DNA from: Prostheceraeus crozeri
Lineage: Eukaryota > Platyhelminthes > Polycladida > Euryleptidae
Direction: 5' to 3'
Length of the DNA: 64,000 nucleotides
Assembly (NCBI GenBank): GCA_907163375.1
Contig: CAJQUW010007551.1
Location: forward strand, 1-64,000
Position 1 is the stretch's first letter. The number at the start of each line of letters is the position of its first letter. A model generated the notes under the pieces. The model saw only the letters and a list, made by a program, of their open reading frames with translations, did no database searches and was not told the origin of the DNA. This document shows positions 53,201 through 60,046 of this stretch, piece after piece. A program made the translations under genes and the position numbers.

Positions 53201-54823
53201 TTCGGATTAAGTCAAAATAGTTTCAGATGTCAAATTAATTTTAGAAATGTCCAAAATTCGTAATCTGTATTTTTGAAGAATGAAATGTATTTTCGATATT
53301 TTGAGAATCGCAAATTGAATTATCAATAATGTCAATTGGTTTTCAGAAAGCATAAATTAAATTTCAGTTGTCATTGGGTGCATTTCAGATAAAATCAATT
53401 TAAATTCATCGACAAACAATTACGAATTTACAAGGAAATTAAGTGGGAATTTCCATTCTGTCGATATCATATTATACGTTTACTTAACACGAACAAAATC
53501 GAACTACCAGGTTCCATGTCTTGCAAATTAATAGCTGGTGCTTTTGTCTGGCGCTATTCTTTGTTCCAATGAATTTTCTTGGTGTACATTCTGCCGCTGA
53601 AATGATCTCCAATACATGTCGTTGAAACACAGTGTGAAGTGTTGAAAAAACCTTGGACATCGGTTGAACAAGAGACAGACAGCAGCCATCCTCGATCCAC
53701 TGTAGTAGCTGGTTAAATTGTTCCTCTGTCAGAATTTCTTTCAGAATGTTTCGAAATTTTTTCGCTCCTGAGACTTCCCCTGAGCATATTCAGCAGTACG
53801 CAGTCGTCCTTTTCTCATATGGTTTCCGCCGGGACTTTCCAGTCTTCTCTACGATTCGAGCACTACCGGTACATTACAAAGCTCTCGTTCTCGAGATGAG
53901 GTTGACTTGTACTTTTGCCGTTCGTAATTCTGTTTCATCGATGTCTTCCCGACTGGGATCATTAATATTCAAAATAGGAGCGACACAAATTCCATATACA
54001 AATGCATGGATTCAGCCTCAACGGGCTTCCTCGCTTAAGTCGTTTGACAGATTGTCAGTTTGACAGAACAACTATCTGAAATCTACATTTTGCTTGTAGA
54101 AGTCATGTTTTAGAAGGCATTGCTTTTCAAGCCACTTGCGACTGTCATGAAAACTCGTGGGTCATTCCACGTCAAAAGGCCTGTGGCAAGGGTTCTCAGA
54201 TTTTCTTGAAATTCGCATACTGTATATTCATTATTTAGGTGTAAGCCTATCTAGATGACATCTAAAATATTTCGGAAAAATTCCATCTGGAAGGTAACGG
54301 TTTCCTATCACGTGTACACCCAATATGAAAAGCGATGCTATGATATTTAGGCTTTCTAAAGGCTAATAAGCCAATATCAAGTTTGTTGAGAGTGAACATC
54401 CTGATTAACATGTTCAATCAAAGTAAACGATTTGAAGAGCTAGGTTCGTAATTAAAATTGGTGACTGTTTAAGACAAGGGTTCCTGACAGGGCGATCCGA
54501 TGTGACCGGTTAGGCTTACTTTGCTTTGCATACCTGGAGCGTGTTGTATGGCCAAATGATTTAACACCGACGAAGGGAAAGAATTGCTGACACAGCCCGA
54601 TAAAAAACAGAGGAAAATCGAACGTAGGAAGTAATATGTTTCAAAAAACTAAGTGAAACAAGTGCATCGAAAAACTAGAACTCAACTGGAAGTGCACTAA
54701 GTGACAGAAAGTGCATACTAGACACCATGCTTTTGCTAATGCATGCGTACATTAATTGTCGGTGTAGACAATGAATGTACTACTTACACCTCTAATGTTC
54801 CAATATCCGAGTGTCGGCGGCAT
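26146..54823 (-). CDS. GSTM-like: Mu-class glutathione S-transferase, eight coding exons
   Basis: The enzyme conjugates reduced glutathione to electrophiles in the cytosol as a homodimer. Exons (minus strand): 54788-54823, 52807-52885, 43155-43222, 41228-41309, 39134-39240, 32642-32737, 26304-26414, 26146-26241. All introns are GT-AG. The joined CDS is 675 nt, 224 residues (vertebrate GSTM about 218). The N-terminal thioredoxin fold has [12 protein letters not shown] with the catalytic tyrosine at residue 7, LDFPNLPYYIDG with the cis-proline, and TQSNAI, which binds the glutathione glutamyl end. The helical domain has [29 protein letters not shown] and [13 protein letters not shown]. The C-terminus, [10 protein letters not shown], is typical of Mu class. 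Exon lengths 36, 82, 96 and 111 equal those I recall for human GSTM1, and intron phases are 0,1,0,1,0,0,0. No lesion is seen, so it looks functional. Introns are swollen by transposons (intron 2 about 9.6 kb), but the last is only 62 bp. Confidence 0.95.
26304..26414 (-). CDS. GSTM-like: GST Mu exon 7
   Basis: 111 nt between TTTCAG and GTAAGT, phase 0 on both sides. Encodes [18 protein letters not shown] through [12 protein letters not shown]. The aspartate of ITYADF belongs to the conserved N-capping/hydrophobic-staple motif of GST C-terminal domains. Confidence 0.95.
27023..27154 (+). pseudogene. Harbinger transposase N-terminal stub
   Basis: 43 residues from [10 protein letters not shown] to GEFS. 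The arginine run followed by [17 protein letters not shown] matches the N-terminal region of PIF/Harbinger transposases (RRRRR-x-W-V-x-P-x-N-x-x-R-x-x-x-GEF). Coding ends at a TAG. The DDE domain is missing, so this is the truncated remnant of the larger gene. Confidence 0.6.
27200..27624 (-). pseudogene. MADF-domain protein of the Harbinger element, broken
   Basis: The better preserved part (27427 down to 27200) reads [20 protein letters not shown], then [16 protein letters not shown]. This is the second half of a MADF/Myb-SANT-like DNA-binding domain. The upstream frame (27624 to 27346) supplies FEDKLIEE from the domain's first helix. A frameshift and a missing middle segment separate the two. 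In Harbinger elements this second protein helps the transposase reach the nucleus and bind DNA. It is convergent with the transposase stub. Confidence 0.7.
27711..28503. other. GST intron 6, no further feature
   Basis: Plain intron sequence between the Harbinger derivative and the mariner element; no gene or repeat supported. Confidence 0.4.
28506..30287 (-). mobile_element. mariner-type transposon, decayed (1.78 kb)
   Basis: The ends are an imperfect inverted repeat: CCGGGTGTCCCAAAAGTCGC at the left and, inverted, CCGTGTGTCCCAAAAGTTGC at the right. Both are flanked by TA (28504-28505 and 30288-30289). Inner homology continues through a GATTGAATTGAAGCAAAT-like stretch. The transposase gene (29814 to 28794, minus) is broken in several places. 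The element lies in GST intron 6. Confidence 0.85.
28794..29814 (-). pseudogene. mariner-like transposase, at least three frame changes
   Basis: The start is [14 protein letters not shown], with a helix-turn-helix region ending in [16 protein letters not shown]. The core pieces are [13 protein letters not shown] and [19 protein letters not shown] with the second catalytic aspartate, and [16 protein letters not shown] with the third. The first catalytic position reads WNESYF, where related enzymes have D before E, so it is substituted as well. The last two aspartates are about 41-42 codons apart, which recalls the DD41D (rosa-like) group, though an indel in between makes this uncertain. Frame changes lie near 29410, 29240-29280 and 29010-29100. 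Confidence 0.75.
30339..31224. mobile_element. Possible 886-bp non-coding inverted-repeat element
   Basis: GATCGGCAATGATA near the left end is inverted at the right end (TATCATTGCCGATC). GATAATATG is directly repeated just outside (30330-30338 and 31225-31233). An 8-9-bp duplication would suit hAT or Merlin. The outermost four bases of the two ends do not match, so the boundaries are approximate. Confidence 0.45.
31234..32641. other. GST intron 6, remainder
   Basis: No gene or repeat that I can support. Confidence 0.4.
32642..32737 (-). CDS. GSTM-like: GST Mu exon 6
   Basis: 96 nt between TTCCAG and GTAAGT, phase 0 on both sides. Encodes [18 protein letters not shown] then [14 protein letters not shown], matching the GSTM segment with xFLGxxxWFxGD. 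Confidence 0.95.
32738..34059. other. GST intron 5, unassigned part
   Basis: No supported gene. A phrase around GTGTGTTCTAGTAAATT near 33522 recurs near 39668, a short dispersed repeat. Confidence 0.35.
34060..34203 (-). repeat. tRNA-derived SINE
   Basis: Read on the minus strand it starts GTGGTCTCCGTGGTACAGTG. That contains an A-box-like TGGTACAGTGG, and GGTTGAGTCCC follows as a B box. Next come a tRNA-unrelated body with AAGAAGGGCATCCGG and a short GTAGTAGTAG tail. This layout is typical of tRNA SINEs. It sits in GST intron 5. Confidence 0.7.
34204..36206. other. GST intron 5, unassigned part
   Basis: GCGAATCCGATCCGAT-type words near 34470 and an inverse-looking GGATCGGATTT near 36025 hint at ends of a hAT-like element, but I could not match ends or a duplication. 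Confidence 0.3.
36215..36536. mobile_element. hAT-type MITE (322 bp)
   Basis: The ends read CAGGGATGCGGAGTCGGAGT at the left and GGACTCCGCATCCCTG at the right. CTGTGTAC is directly repeated on both sides (36207-36214 and 36537-36544). CAGGG ends with an exact 8-bp duplication are characteristic of hAT elements. Subterminal GGAGTCCTATCA words recur inverted as TGATAGGACTCC. There is no coding capacity. It lies in GST intron 5. Confidence 0.9.
36545..39133. other. GST intron 5, remainder
   Basis: Several short frames but none with a recognisable domain. A fragment near 38808-38840 faintly resembles tRNA boxes. Confidence 0.35.
39134..39240 (-). CDS. GSTM-like: GST Mu exon 5
   Basis: 107 nt between TTTCAG and GTAAGT. 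Encodes [19 protein letters not shown] through SYTPPESF, corresponding to the GSTM GETEEER...DxxMxxxxxCYxPxFE segment. It starts in phase 1 and ends in phase 0. Confidence 0.94.
40085..40540 (+). pseudogene. Penelope-like element relic: GIY-YIG endonuclease end
   Basis: One frame reads [18 protein letters not shown]. That is the CxxC and FYIxQTxRxF core of the GIY-YIG domain at the C-terminus of Penelope-like elements, with alanine in place of the usual glycine. Downstream pieces recall the EH...H and EA...I...NR parts of that domain, in changing frames. A CCAGAAGACGGGCGAACGCT run then leads to CGAAACGTCGTGAC, typical of the 3' region of such elements. It is 5'-truncated, decayed and lies in GST intron 4. 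Confidence 0.6.
41228..41309 (-). CDS. GSTM-like: GST Mu exon 4
   Basis: 82 nt between TTGCAG and GTGAGT. Encodes [20 protein letters not shown] then LAVKHNL. It holds the cis-proline after the exon 3 FPN junction and the QSNAI glutathione-binding motif. Confidence 0.96.
42262..42330 (+). repeat. Possible tRNA-derived relic
   Basis: TAGCTCAGATGGTAAAAGC is a good tRNA D-arm/A-box match. No clear B box follows, so I call it a SINE or tRNA pseudogene fragment. Confidence 0.35.
43155..43222 (-). CDS. GSTM-like: GST Mu exon 3
   Basis: 68 nt between TTTCAG and GTAAGT. With the leftover base of exon 2 it reads [18 protein letters not shown] then LDFPN. This is the GSTM PDYDRSxWLxxKFxLGLDFPN segment and includes the Mu-class tryptophan. 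Confidence 0.95.
44122..44375. mobile_element. Possible pogo/Tigger-type MITE (about 250 bp)
   Basis: The left end CAGTAAAACCTATGAATTT (after TA) has an imperfect inverse near 44350-44375 (GCTAAATGAAGTTTTACT). CAGTNAAACCT ends after TA recall Tigger-like elements. The two ends differ at several positions. Confidence 0.4.
44917..45100 (+). repeat. Paralogue of the repeat hit by the pogo-like element
   Basis: Aligns with 13480-13620 on its left side (GTCAGATCAAGCTGCT ... TTTGTGACGATTA) and with 16582-16620 on its right (ATTTTTACGGAC..., GATAATCCAT-like). No transposon lies between. TA at 45056-45057 is the equivalent of the insertion site. Confidence 0.65.
45101..47768. other. GST intron 2, unassigned part
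   Basis: No gene or repeat that I can support beyond short frames. Confidence 0.35.
47777..48231. mobile_element. Palindromic element with about 105-bp arms
   Basis: GGGACAACTGGGCCCAAA at the left (from about 47783) through TGCCCATTTTCGATA is inverted from about 48121 to 48225, with few mismatches. A 230-bp AT-rich loop separates the arms. CACGGAAA occurs directly on both sides (47769-47776 and 48232-48239) and may be an 8-bp duplication, though the bases between it and the arms do not pair. There is no coding capacity. Confidence 0.65.
48525..48578 (+). repeat. Two-copy 27-bp tandem repeat
   Basis: CGGTTGCCCTGCCCTCCCAC and the following seven bases occur twice head to tail. Just upstream, GCTTGGTCTATAACTA is also repeated. 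Confidence 0.85.
49631..49840 (+). repeat. Direct repeat upstream of the Sola-like gene
   Basis: A block of about 60 bp (ATACTTCATATCTATA ... CAAGGATTCCTGGAA) occurs at 49631-49694 and again at 49784-49840 with small differences. It lies just before the transposase start, so it may be promoter or leader sequence. Confidence 0.6.
49899..51934 (+). pseudogene. Sola-like transposase, three frameshifts
   Basis: About 675 residues if read through. The N-terminus is strongly basic ([14 protein letters not shown]...[10 protein letters not shown]) and likely binds DNA or directs nuclear entry. A cysteine cluster follows ([12 protein letters not shown]). The catalytic region has [14 protein letters not shown] and [14 protein letters not shown], each with a likely catalytic aspartate, then [15 protein letters not shown] and GTVKRE. 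This DFxEN / FSDGxxxQ / HFFATSHGK set is shared by a large family of invertebrate transposase-like proteins that I associate with Sola. Frame changes lie near 50720-50730, near 51330-51345 and at the A run at 51719-51728. Translation would start at ATG 49899, which follows an in-frame stop. Confidence 0.75.
52145..52172. repeat. 28-bp perfect palindrome made of two motif copies
   Basis: GTGATTCCGTTACC is followed at once by its exact complement-inverse. This sets two GTAACGGAATCAC motifs head to head inside the right part of the Sola-like element. It is a likely dimeric protein-binding site. Confidence 0.85.
52807..52885 (-). CDS. GSTM-like: GST Mu exon 2
   Basis: 79 nt between TTTCAG and GTAGGT. 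Encodes [18 protein letters not shown] then VRYECIKR, matching the GSTM LAxxIRLLLxYT segment after the G of exon 1. It ends in phase 1. Confidence 0.95.
53484..54021 (-). pseudogene. Decayed open frame of unknown family
   Basis: One minus-strand frame runs about 180 codons with only two stops. Readable pieces include [37 protein letters not shown] and [19 protein letters not shown]. The last 101 codons (53789 down to 53484) are uninterrupted. Charged, amphipathic composition suggests a real ancestral protein, such as a transposon or retrocopy. It lies in GST intron 1, on the gene's strand. I do not recognise it. Confidence 0.35.
54788..54823 (-). CDS. GSTM-like: GST Mu exon 1 (start codon)
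   Basis: ATG at 54823-54821 opens [12 protein letters not shown], followed by donor GTAAGT. The segment equals GSTM1 MPxxLGYWDIRG, including the catalytic tyrosine, so the start is secure. GT precedes the donor and completes the glycine codon. Confidence 0.95.
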
Positions 54824-55749
54824 GTCGTCAGTAAATAGCCCGGTTCAACGAACTGGTCAAGTTATCATGTCCTAACTTATTTTTGAAGTCAAACTTTTCT
54901 AGTAATTTCACTAAATAGTTATTACAGATTAAAAAATAAGTCATTGTACTAAAACAATTGAGAATTAAGCTGCCTTCGAACAGTATTCCGACACATACCT
55001 AACAAATAGCTTTCAAACGATCGCCTAGCGTCAAGAGTTCACGGCTGTTGCGTTTCAACAACTTGATTTATCTTCAGATACAGAAACATTGACACTGGCA
55101 GATGCCATAATCAGAGGATCAAGTAATCACACCATAATCTCTTTCGAAGATAAAGCGGAGGGTCGGATTTCTATGATCTCATGGTTGGCATCAGTATGAA
55201 CCATCCTCCATGGTATGAACTTTCCGCATGAACTGCGAATTGTCCATAGAGGGTTGTCAGAAATGACAGTTTGTTTACTGTGCTTATTCTATATGTACTT
55301 ATTGTCATTGATTAAATGGAGCGAAAGTTTCGATTTTATCAGCTGATTGTAACAAAAAAATCATACTTAGATTTACTTATAACTGAAAAGCAGGTATTGT
55401 TTGTCATTCCAAGTTCGAAATTGCAAAACTCAATAGTGATATGTCTCATGACATGATTTATGTTTGTCTACATTTTTGAGTTACTTTGCTGCCTTAATTG
55501 CTCAGCCAAGTAGAGATATTTACAATGTCACGTGTTTTTATTTTTGACTGATTCTGTTACTTCTATTCTGATTTATTTAATCTCATTGAAATGGATATAA
55601 TCCTTCTGTAAACCTTCAAAAGGATTTGAAATGTTTCATCTAATAAATGTTAACCTTGTGCAGGTCATTCGAGTAATTGTTGATATTAAAGAAAGGATAA
55701 AGTCACCACCGATATCTTTCGCCTTGTCTTTTTAGGATGTATGTGCCCT
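54824..55749. other. 5' flank of the GST gene
   Basis: This should hold the 5' untranslated region and promoter, reading leftward. I see no TATA box or antioxidant-response element that I would defend. Confidence 0.35.
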
Positions 55750-57869
55750 CAGTGCTCCGATTCATTCCCGAATTCGATTTTAAGTTACTCCCGAATTCGG
55801 GAAGTTTTCCCGAATTCCCAAAAATATGGACCCGAAATTCCTGAAAATTTCCATTATGCAGTATCTCTAACAAATATGATTTTTGGCATTGGGTCCTGTT
55901 GAAGTTAAACATCTTCAATAAATATCAACGTTCCCGAGTAATCATACGAGCGTATGATATAAATTTATCTAAAATATCAATTTCAAACCTCTCGACTCCT
56001 TTATCAATCCTCATTCCTTTATTCCATGAATTTTTTGGTAAAATATAGTTAACTCTATTAAACAACGACGTGCATGTACATGTACTTCCCAATCCCATGG
56101 TCTCGTGAATCGAAGAAGGCTACCGTAGCATTTTGTAAATATCGAACTGGTAGCAAGTATACGCTTTAAAGTTAATGAAAGTTATGCTATCAGTGCTGAC
56201 GCAGAATTCGCCATTTTATACTCTTTTTATCGTACTAAATACATATAGTATGATTCCGACATCATTAATTATACTTGGCTTTTCCCGAACTTGTTAATAG
56301 TTTAATAATTTGATAGTTTTATCTCGCCATATCATACTGTATAATATTTTGTTTTCTGTTTCATGTCCTTCGATATCTACATATCTACGACGAAATCCTT
56401 CAAATAGCCATTTCTTGCGATATCCTTGTGATGTAAAGAAAGAGTTTTACGTGACCATGACGTGACCTGTATGTGATTGCGTGTTGATGGATTTGGTGAA
56501 TGATCTGTGCTTACATATTAATTGTGCGAATAATTATTTAACGAACTGATTAGGTGTCAGTTGTCAACCTACAGACACATTCCGTCCAAATCTCCGATTT
56601 TCTACGTCTTCCGTCTGTATAGAAGTATTCACAGACCACCCAGACATTCGCTTTTTTCGCTTTTTTGGTAGAGCAATAAAAAAGTACTTCGTAGTACAGG
56701 CCTTCCTTACATGTTGACAACGCAACGTGACTTTTTGTCATTTTACCCTTTACTTTAGTCATACCATCATCCATGTGTTGACAATTTAATACATATCATG
56801 ACGATTGCATAATCTTATGTAATAACTATATTATATAGGAATTGGAAAATGTGCCCTTATTAGCAAAAAAAGTCATGTAGCAATTCTTGAAGGCAAAACC
56901 TTGTCGCAGTGCGTCCGGTGAATGCACAATTTTTTACAGTAACTTTTGAGGCCATGGTGCTATAGGTTTTACACGAGTCTGAATTGATGCATGTTGAAAG
57001 TACATGCGGGTTACATGCTACAAATGAATGTCATCGAATTTATGAGTCAAGAAATTCGAGACATCAATGCATGTTGCCTTGCCAGAGACCATGGAAGGCC
57101 TACTATCCAGTTCTCTTAGAAGATTGATGTTGCATTAGTGAAACAAGCGGATCAGTTTATGCGAATGATTGAAATGCATTGCATAATATTGATAAATAGG
57201 CCTAAGAAATTGAGATGATAATATACACAATGGAATATTTTCTGTTGAATTTTTTATTGCACTGTCACTTTCACTGTGATTTTTGTGAAGTACTTGTAAC
57301 TAGGAAAAAAGTTGATGTGTATAATAATCATTTTGCATTTACTGATAAAGACATTAATATGATACTGATATGATCGGATATGTGTAGCCTATTTTCTTAT
57401 AACTACCTGAAACTTTCTGAGTTATAGATTGAAAAATAGATGTACCAGTAGGCCTGATGCACTATTTTGTAAATAATTTGACTGCCGTTTACATTACTGC
57501 AGTCATACTGATTATGTCATACTTCACCCACTATGTAATGTAGGGGAGAGTGGGGCAGGTTCGTGCGGAGGGCACATTCGTTCATTGGGGTTTGTGTGAA
57601 AACTACTCATCGCATTAACTTTGCATTACGATATGTTATTCCTTATCTTCATCCGCTATTATGACTGTAATATCAGCTGATACCGTGCAATCAACGCTTA
57701 GAAAGGTCAAAAAAGTCATTTTTTACATTTTTACGAAATTTTTCATTTTTTTGTTTTTTCGTGCTCCTGAAGCATTGCTTTGTTCAATCCACATCATTTT
57801 TGCGTTACGAGTTGAGCTTGATGTGCCAAATTGGTTAGTGGTGTACATTATTTATGATCATCTCTTGAA

Positions 57870-58475
57870 TTGCATAAATATCGATTTTCGTTGCAACAAA
57901 GGGCATGGGGCGTTCACACACAGGTGGGGCACGTTCGTGCAGCATCAATTTCTGAAAGATGTCAAGTGCCCGAGCGAAAAGCAGGCAGAAGAAAGGAATA
58001 CTCGAGGATTCTTACTTCGACGCCGGAGAAGTTGAAGATAATCGAATCAGAGAAAAGAAAATGCCGCAAAGTCCAGAGAGTTACCAGTGCCAAGGAGCTG
58101 ACATTACCTTCTTTCGAATCGGATGACGACAACTTGATGACAGCAGACGAAGTGACCAGAGCTGGAACCCTTTCATCAAGAGCAGGATCGTGGTACTTGG
58201 TTTCGATTCGCGGTGGAACTAGAAAGAAGTGTATTGACTTCCACTATGTTGGTCGCGCAACCGCCGACGTTGATGAGGACAGAGACACTCAAATGAACGG
58301 TTACAGAAGCGTCGACGAGTCAAAAACACTATTCAAAATATCTGAGAATGATATATTCGCCGTTCCACTGACCGACATAATTTGTCAGTTGAGAAATCCT
58401 GTTGATGAGATTTTGAGTAACGGACGCAAAGCTCACGTGCGCTTCAGTGGAAGCATTTACGTAAAAGAGTGGTAA
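57870..58475 (+). CDS. C-terminal fragment of a pogo-like transposase, intact frame
   Basis: A 201-codon open frame whose first codon is TTG; no good ATG start is seen, so it may depend on an upstream exon or be untranslated. It holds a basic linker (EKLKIIESEKRKCRKVQR), LPSFESDD, then a compact domain GSWYLVSIRGG...FHYVGRA...FKISENDIFAVPLTDI. The full-length pogo-like protein ends with a related domain after LPSFEVDS (FALIRF...YHYIGKV...YFVFPNIVDEM). Helix-turn-helix and DDE parts are missing. If made, such a fragment could bind partners but not cut DNA. Confidence 0.6.
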   Translation: MHKYRFSLQQRAWGVHTQVGHVRAASISERCQVPERKAGRRKEYSRILTSTPEKLKIIESEKRKCRKVQRVTSAKELTLPSFESDDDNLMTADEVTRAGTLSSRAGSWYLVSIRGGTRKKCIDFHYVGRATADVDEDRDTQMNGYRSVDESKTLFKISENDIFAVPLTDIICQLRNPVDEILSNGRKAHVRFSGSIYVKEW

Positions 58476-58489
58476 AGTTTGCCTATTAT

Positions 58490-58610
58490 TTGTTATTTTT
58501 GTCTGAGTTTCCAGAGGAGTAGCTAGCTACATTTGTTATTTTTGTCTGAGTTTGCAGAGGAGTAGCTACATCTGTTATTTTTATCTGAGTTTGCAGATGA
58601 ATATATCCAC
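58490..58610 (+). repeat. Three imperfect tandem copies of a 39-43-bp unit
   Basis: TGTTATTTTTGTCTGAGTTT with the following GCAGAGGAGTAGCTACA repeats at about 58490, 58533 and 58572. It lies in the 3' non-coding part of the second pogo-like element. Confidence 0.75.
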
Positions 58611-59168
58611 ATTCTTGAATTTAATTCATTCAGTGTTTTGTAAGATACCAGTTCTTTATTGCGGACTTATGTAGAAAAAAATGGGATAATAGTGATTTGC
58701 ACGAATGTGCCCCACTATCTGCACGAACCTACCCCACCCATGGGGCAGGTTCGTGCAGGTTGACACACTTTACTTAAGTCAATATCACGGGATGAGTAAG
58801 GACTCTAGACTAAAGTTATTAAATGGAAAATAACTACAAGACCTACCGTCTTTGAGGCAACAATCAAATTGCCCGTCAACTGAATAGGTGTTGAGAAATT
58901 CAAATTTTAATTTTTTTTGCACGAACCTGCCCCACTCTCCCCTACATGTATTTTCATAGCTTCTGTGTGCTGAGCTATGCGGTATCGACCTATCTCGTGT
59001 GCTTCAACAACTCGTGACTTCTGGCAAATGCGTCAGTAAACAGGAATGCCCACATAAAATTCAACCAGAGAAAGTGGTGTTAACGATCCAAGACAATGAG
59101 AACCTTGCATCGTAAAGCTTGGACTTGCTTTTAGATAAATGATCTTGGCTATTTGTCATGTTTTGAAT

Positions 59169-59288
59169 CGAATTGGAAAGAGCCAATATTGAAAGACATT
59201 GATTTTATTTTCGTTTTCGTTATTTATTACAAAATAACGAAGACGAAAATAAAGTCAATATTTTTGAATATTGGCCATCTCCAATTCA
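59169..59288. repeat. Imperfect hairpin with about 57-bp arms
   Basis: AATTGGAAAGAGCCAATATT through TTTTCGTTATTT pairs with the inverse segment ending GGCCATCTCCAATTC. About nine mismatches and a tiny loop are present. It could be a small foldback element or a hairpin RNA source. Confidence 0.75.
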
Positions 59289-59832
59289 ATGGAAAGCTTG
59301 GACTTGGTTGCATATTTTAGTAGAAGTGCATGGAGCATGATCTTGATCATTGGCCTTTGAAGTAGGCTGCATAGTGAGTTTTTTATGGAATATTTTCAAA
59401 TATTTAGCCAATATTATCATTTATCGTCCGTTTTCATCAATTTAGATTTATGATATTGATATATGTTTGCACTGTAAGGTTTTGATTGAAAAAGTACCTA
59501 ATATATGCCTCATAACAGACAGTTTTGATCTCTGGAATGGGCCCACTTACAGTCAAAAGCTTGACGGAAAGGGTCTGTAAAGAACCCACTCGAATGTAAA
59601 TCACTGACTACATACTTTTCTCTCTTTGGAAGCCGTCTATTGTCGGAAAAATTCCATTTTTGAAATATTTATCATCTAATCACTATATGGCTGCATAATT
59701 GAGCAATATCAATTTCATTGATAGTAAATATGCAAGTTGACACTTTTACATATAAATTAACATTTGCAACAATGCCCATCTAATAAAATATCAATTTTGC
59801 TTCAATAATATAGCTTTAGTGTAAATAATATA

Positions 59833-59888
59833 GCATTTTTGTAAAGGAAGATAATGCTCATGAGCATTATCTTCCTTTACAAAAATGC
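59833..59888. repeat. 56-bp perfect palindrome
   Basis: GCATTTTTGTAAAGGAAGAT followed by AATGCTCA is exactly inverted from the centre between 59860 and 59861. No spacer and no mismatch by eye. Confidence 0.95.
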
Positions 59889-60046
59889 ATCCTAGTAAGC
59901 AATATTATTAACATAATATCAGGCTTACGAGTTCTGAAGAAAACTACAATGATTATCAGATGAAACCCTCTGTGTGCATTCTGTCACTGTATAAAAGGAT
60001 TGCCATATTGATGTAAAACCTTAATAAGGATCCTTTGCTCGTTATA

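Larger units (their letters stand above)
57543..58942 (+). mobile_element. Second pogo-like family, deletion derivative (1.4 kb)
   Basis: Perfect 24-bp inverted repeats begin GGGGAGAGTGGGGCAGGTTC and are flanked by TA (57541-57542 and 58943-58944). The core GGGGCANGTTCGTGC recurs inside at 57925. It recurs again at 58699 and 58721 (inverted, variants) and at 58741. The layout parallels the element at 13621-16581 with different bases. Only the C-terminal part of a transposase remains (57870-58475). Confidence 0.88.

Noticed and set aside
53746-54063. 105-residue plus-strand frame
   Set aside because: It lies opposite the minus-strand frame at 53484-54021, which looks more protein-like; treated as its shadow.
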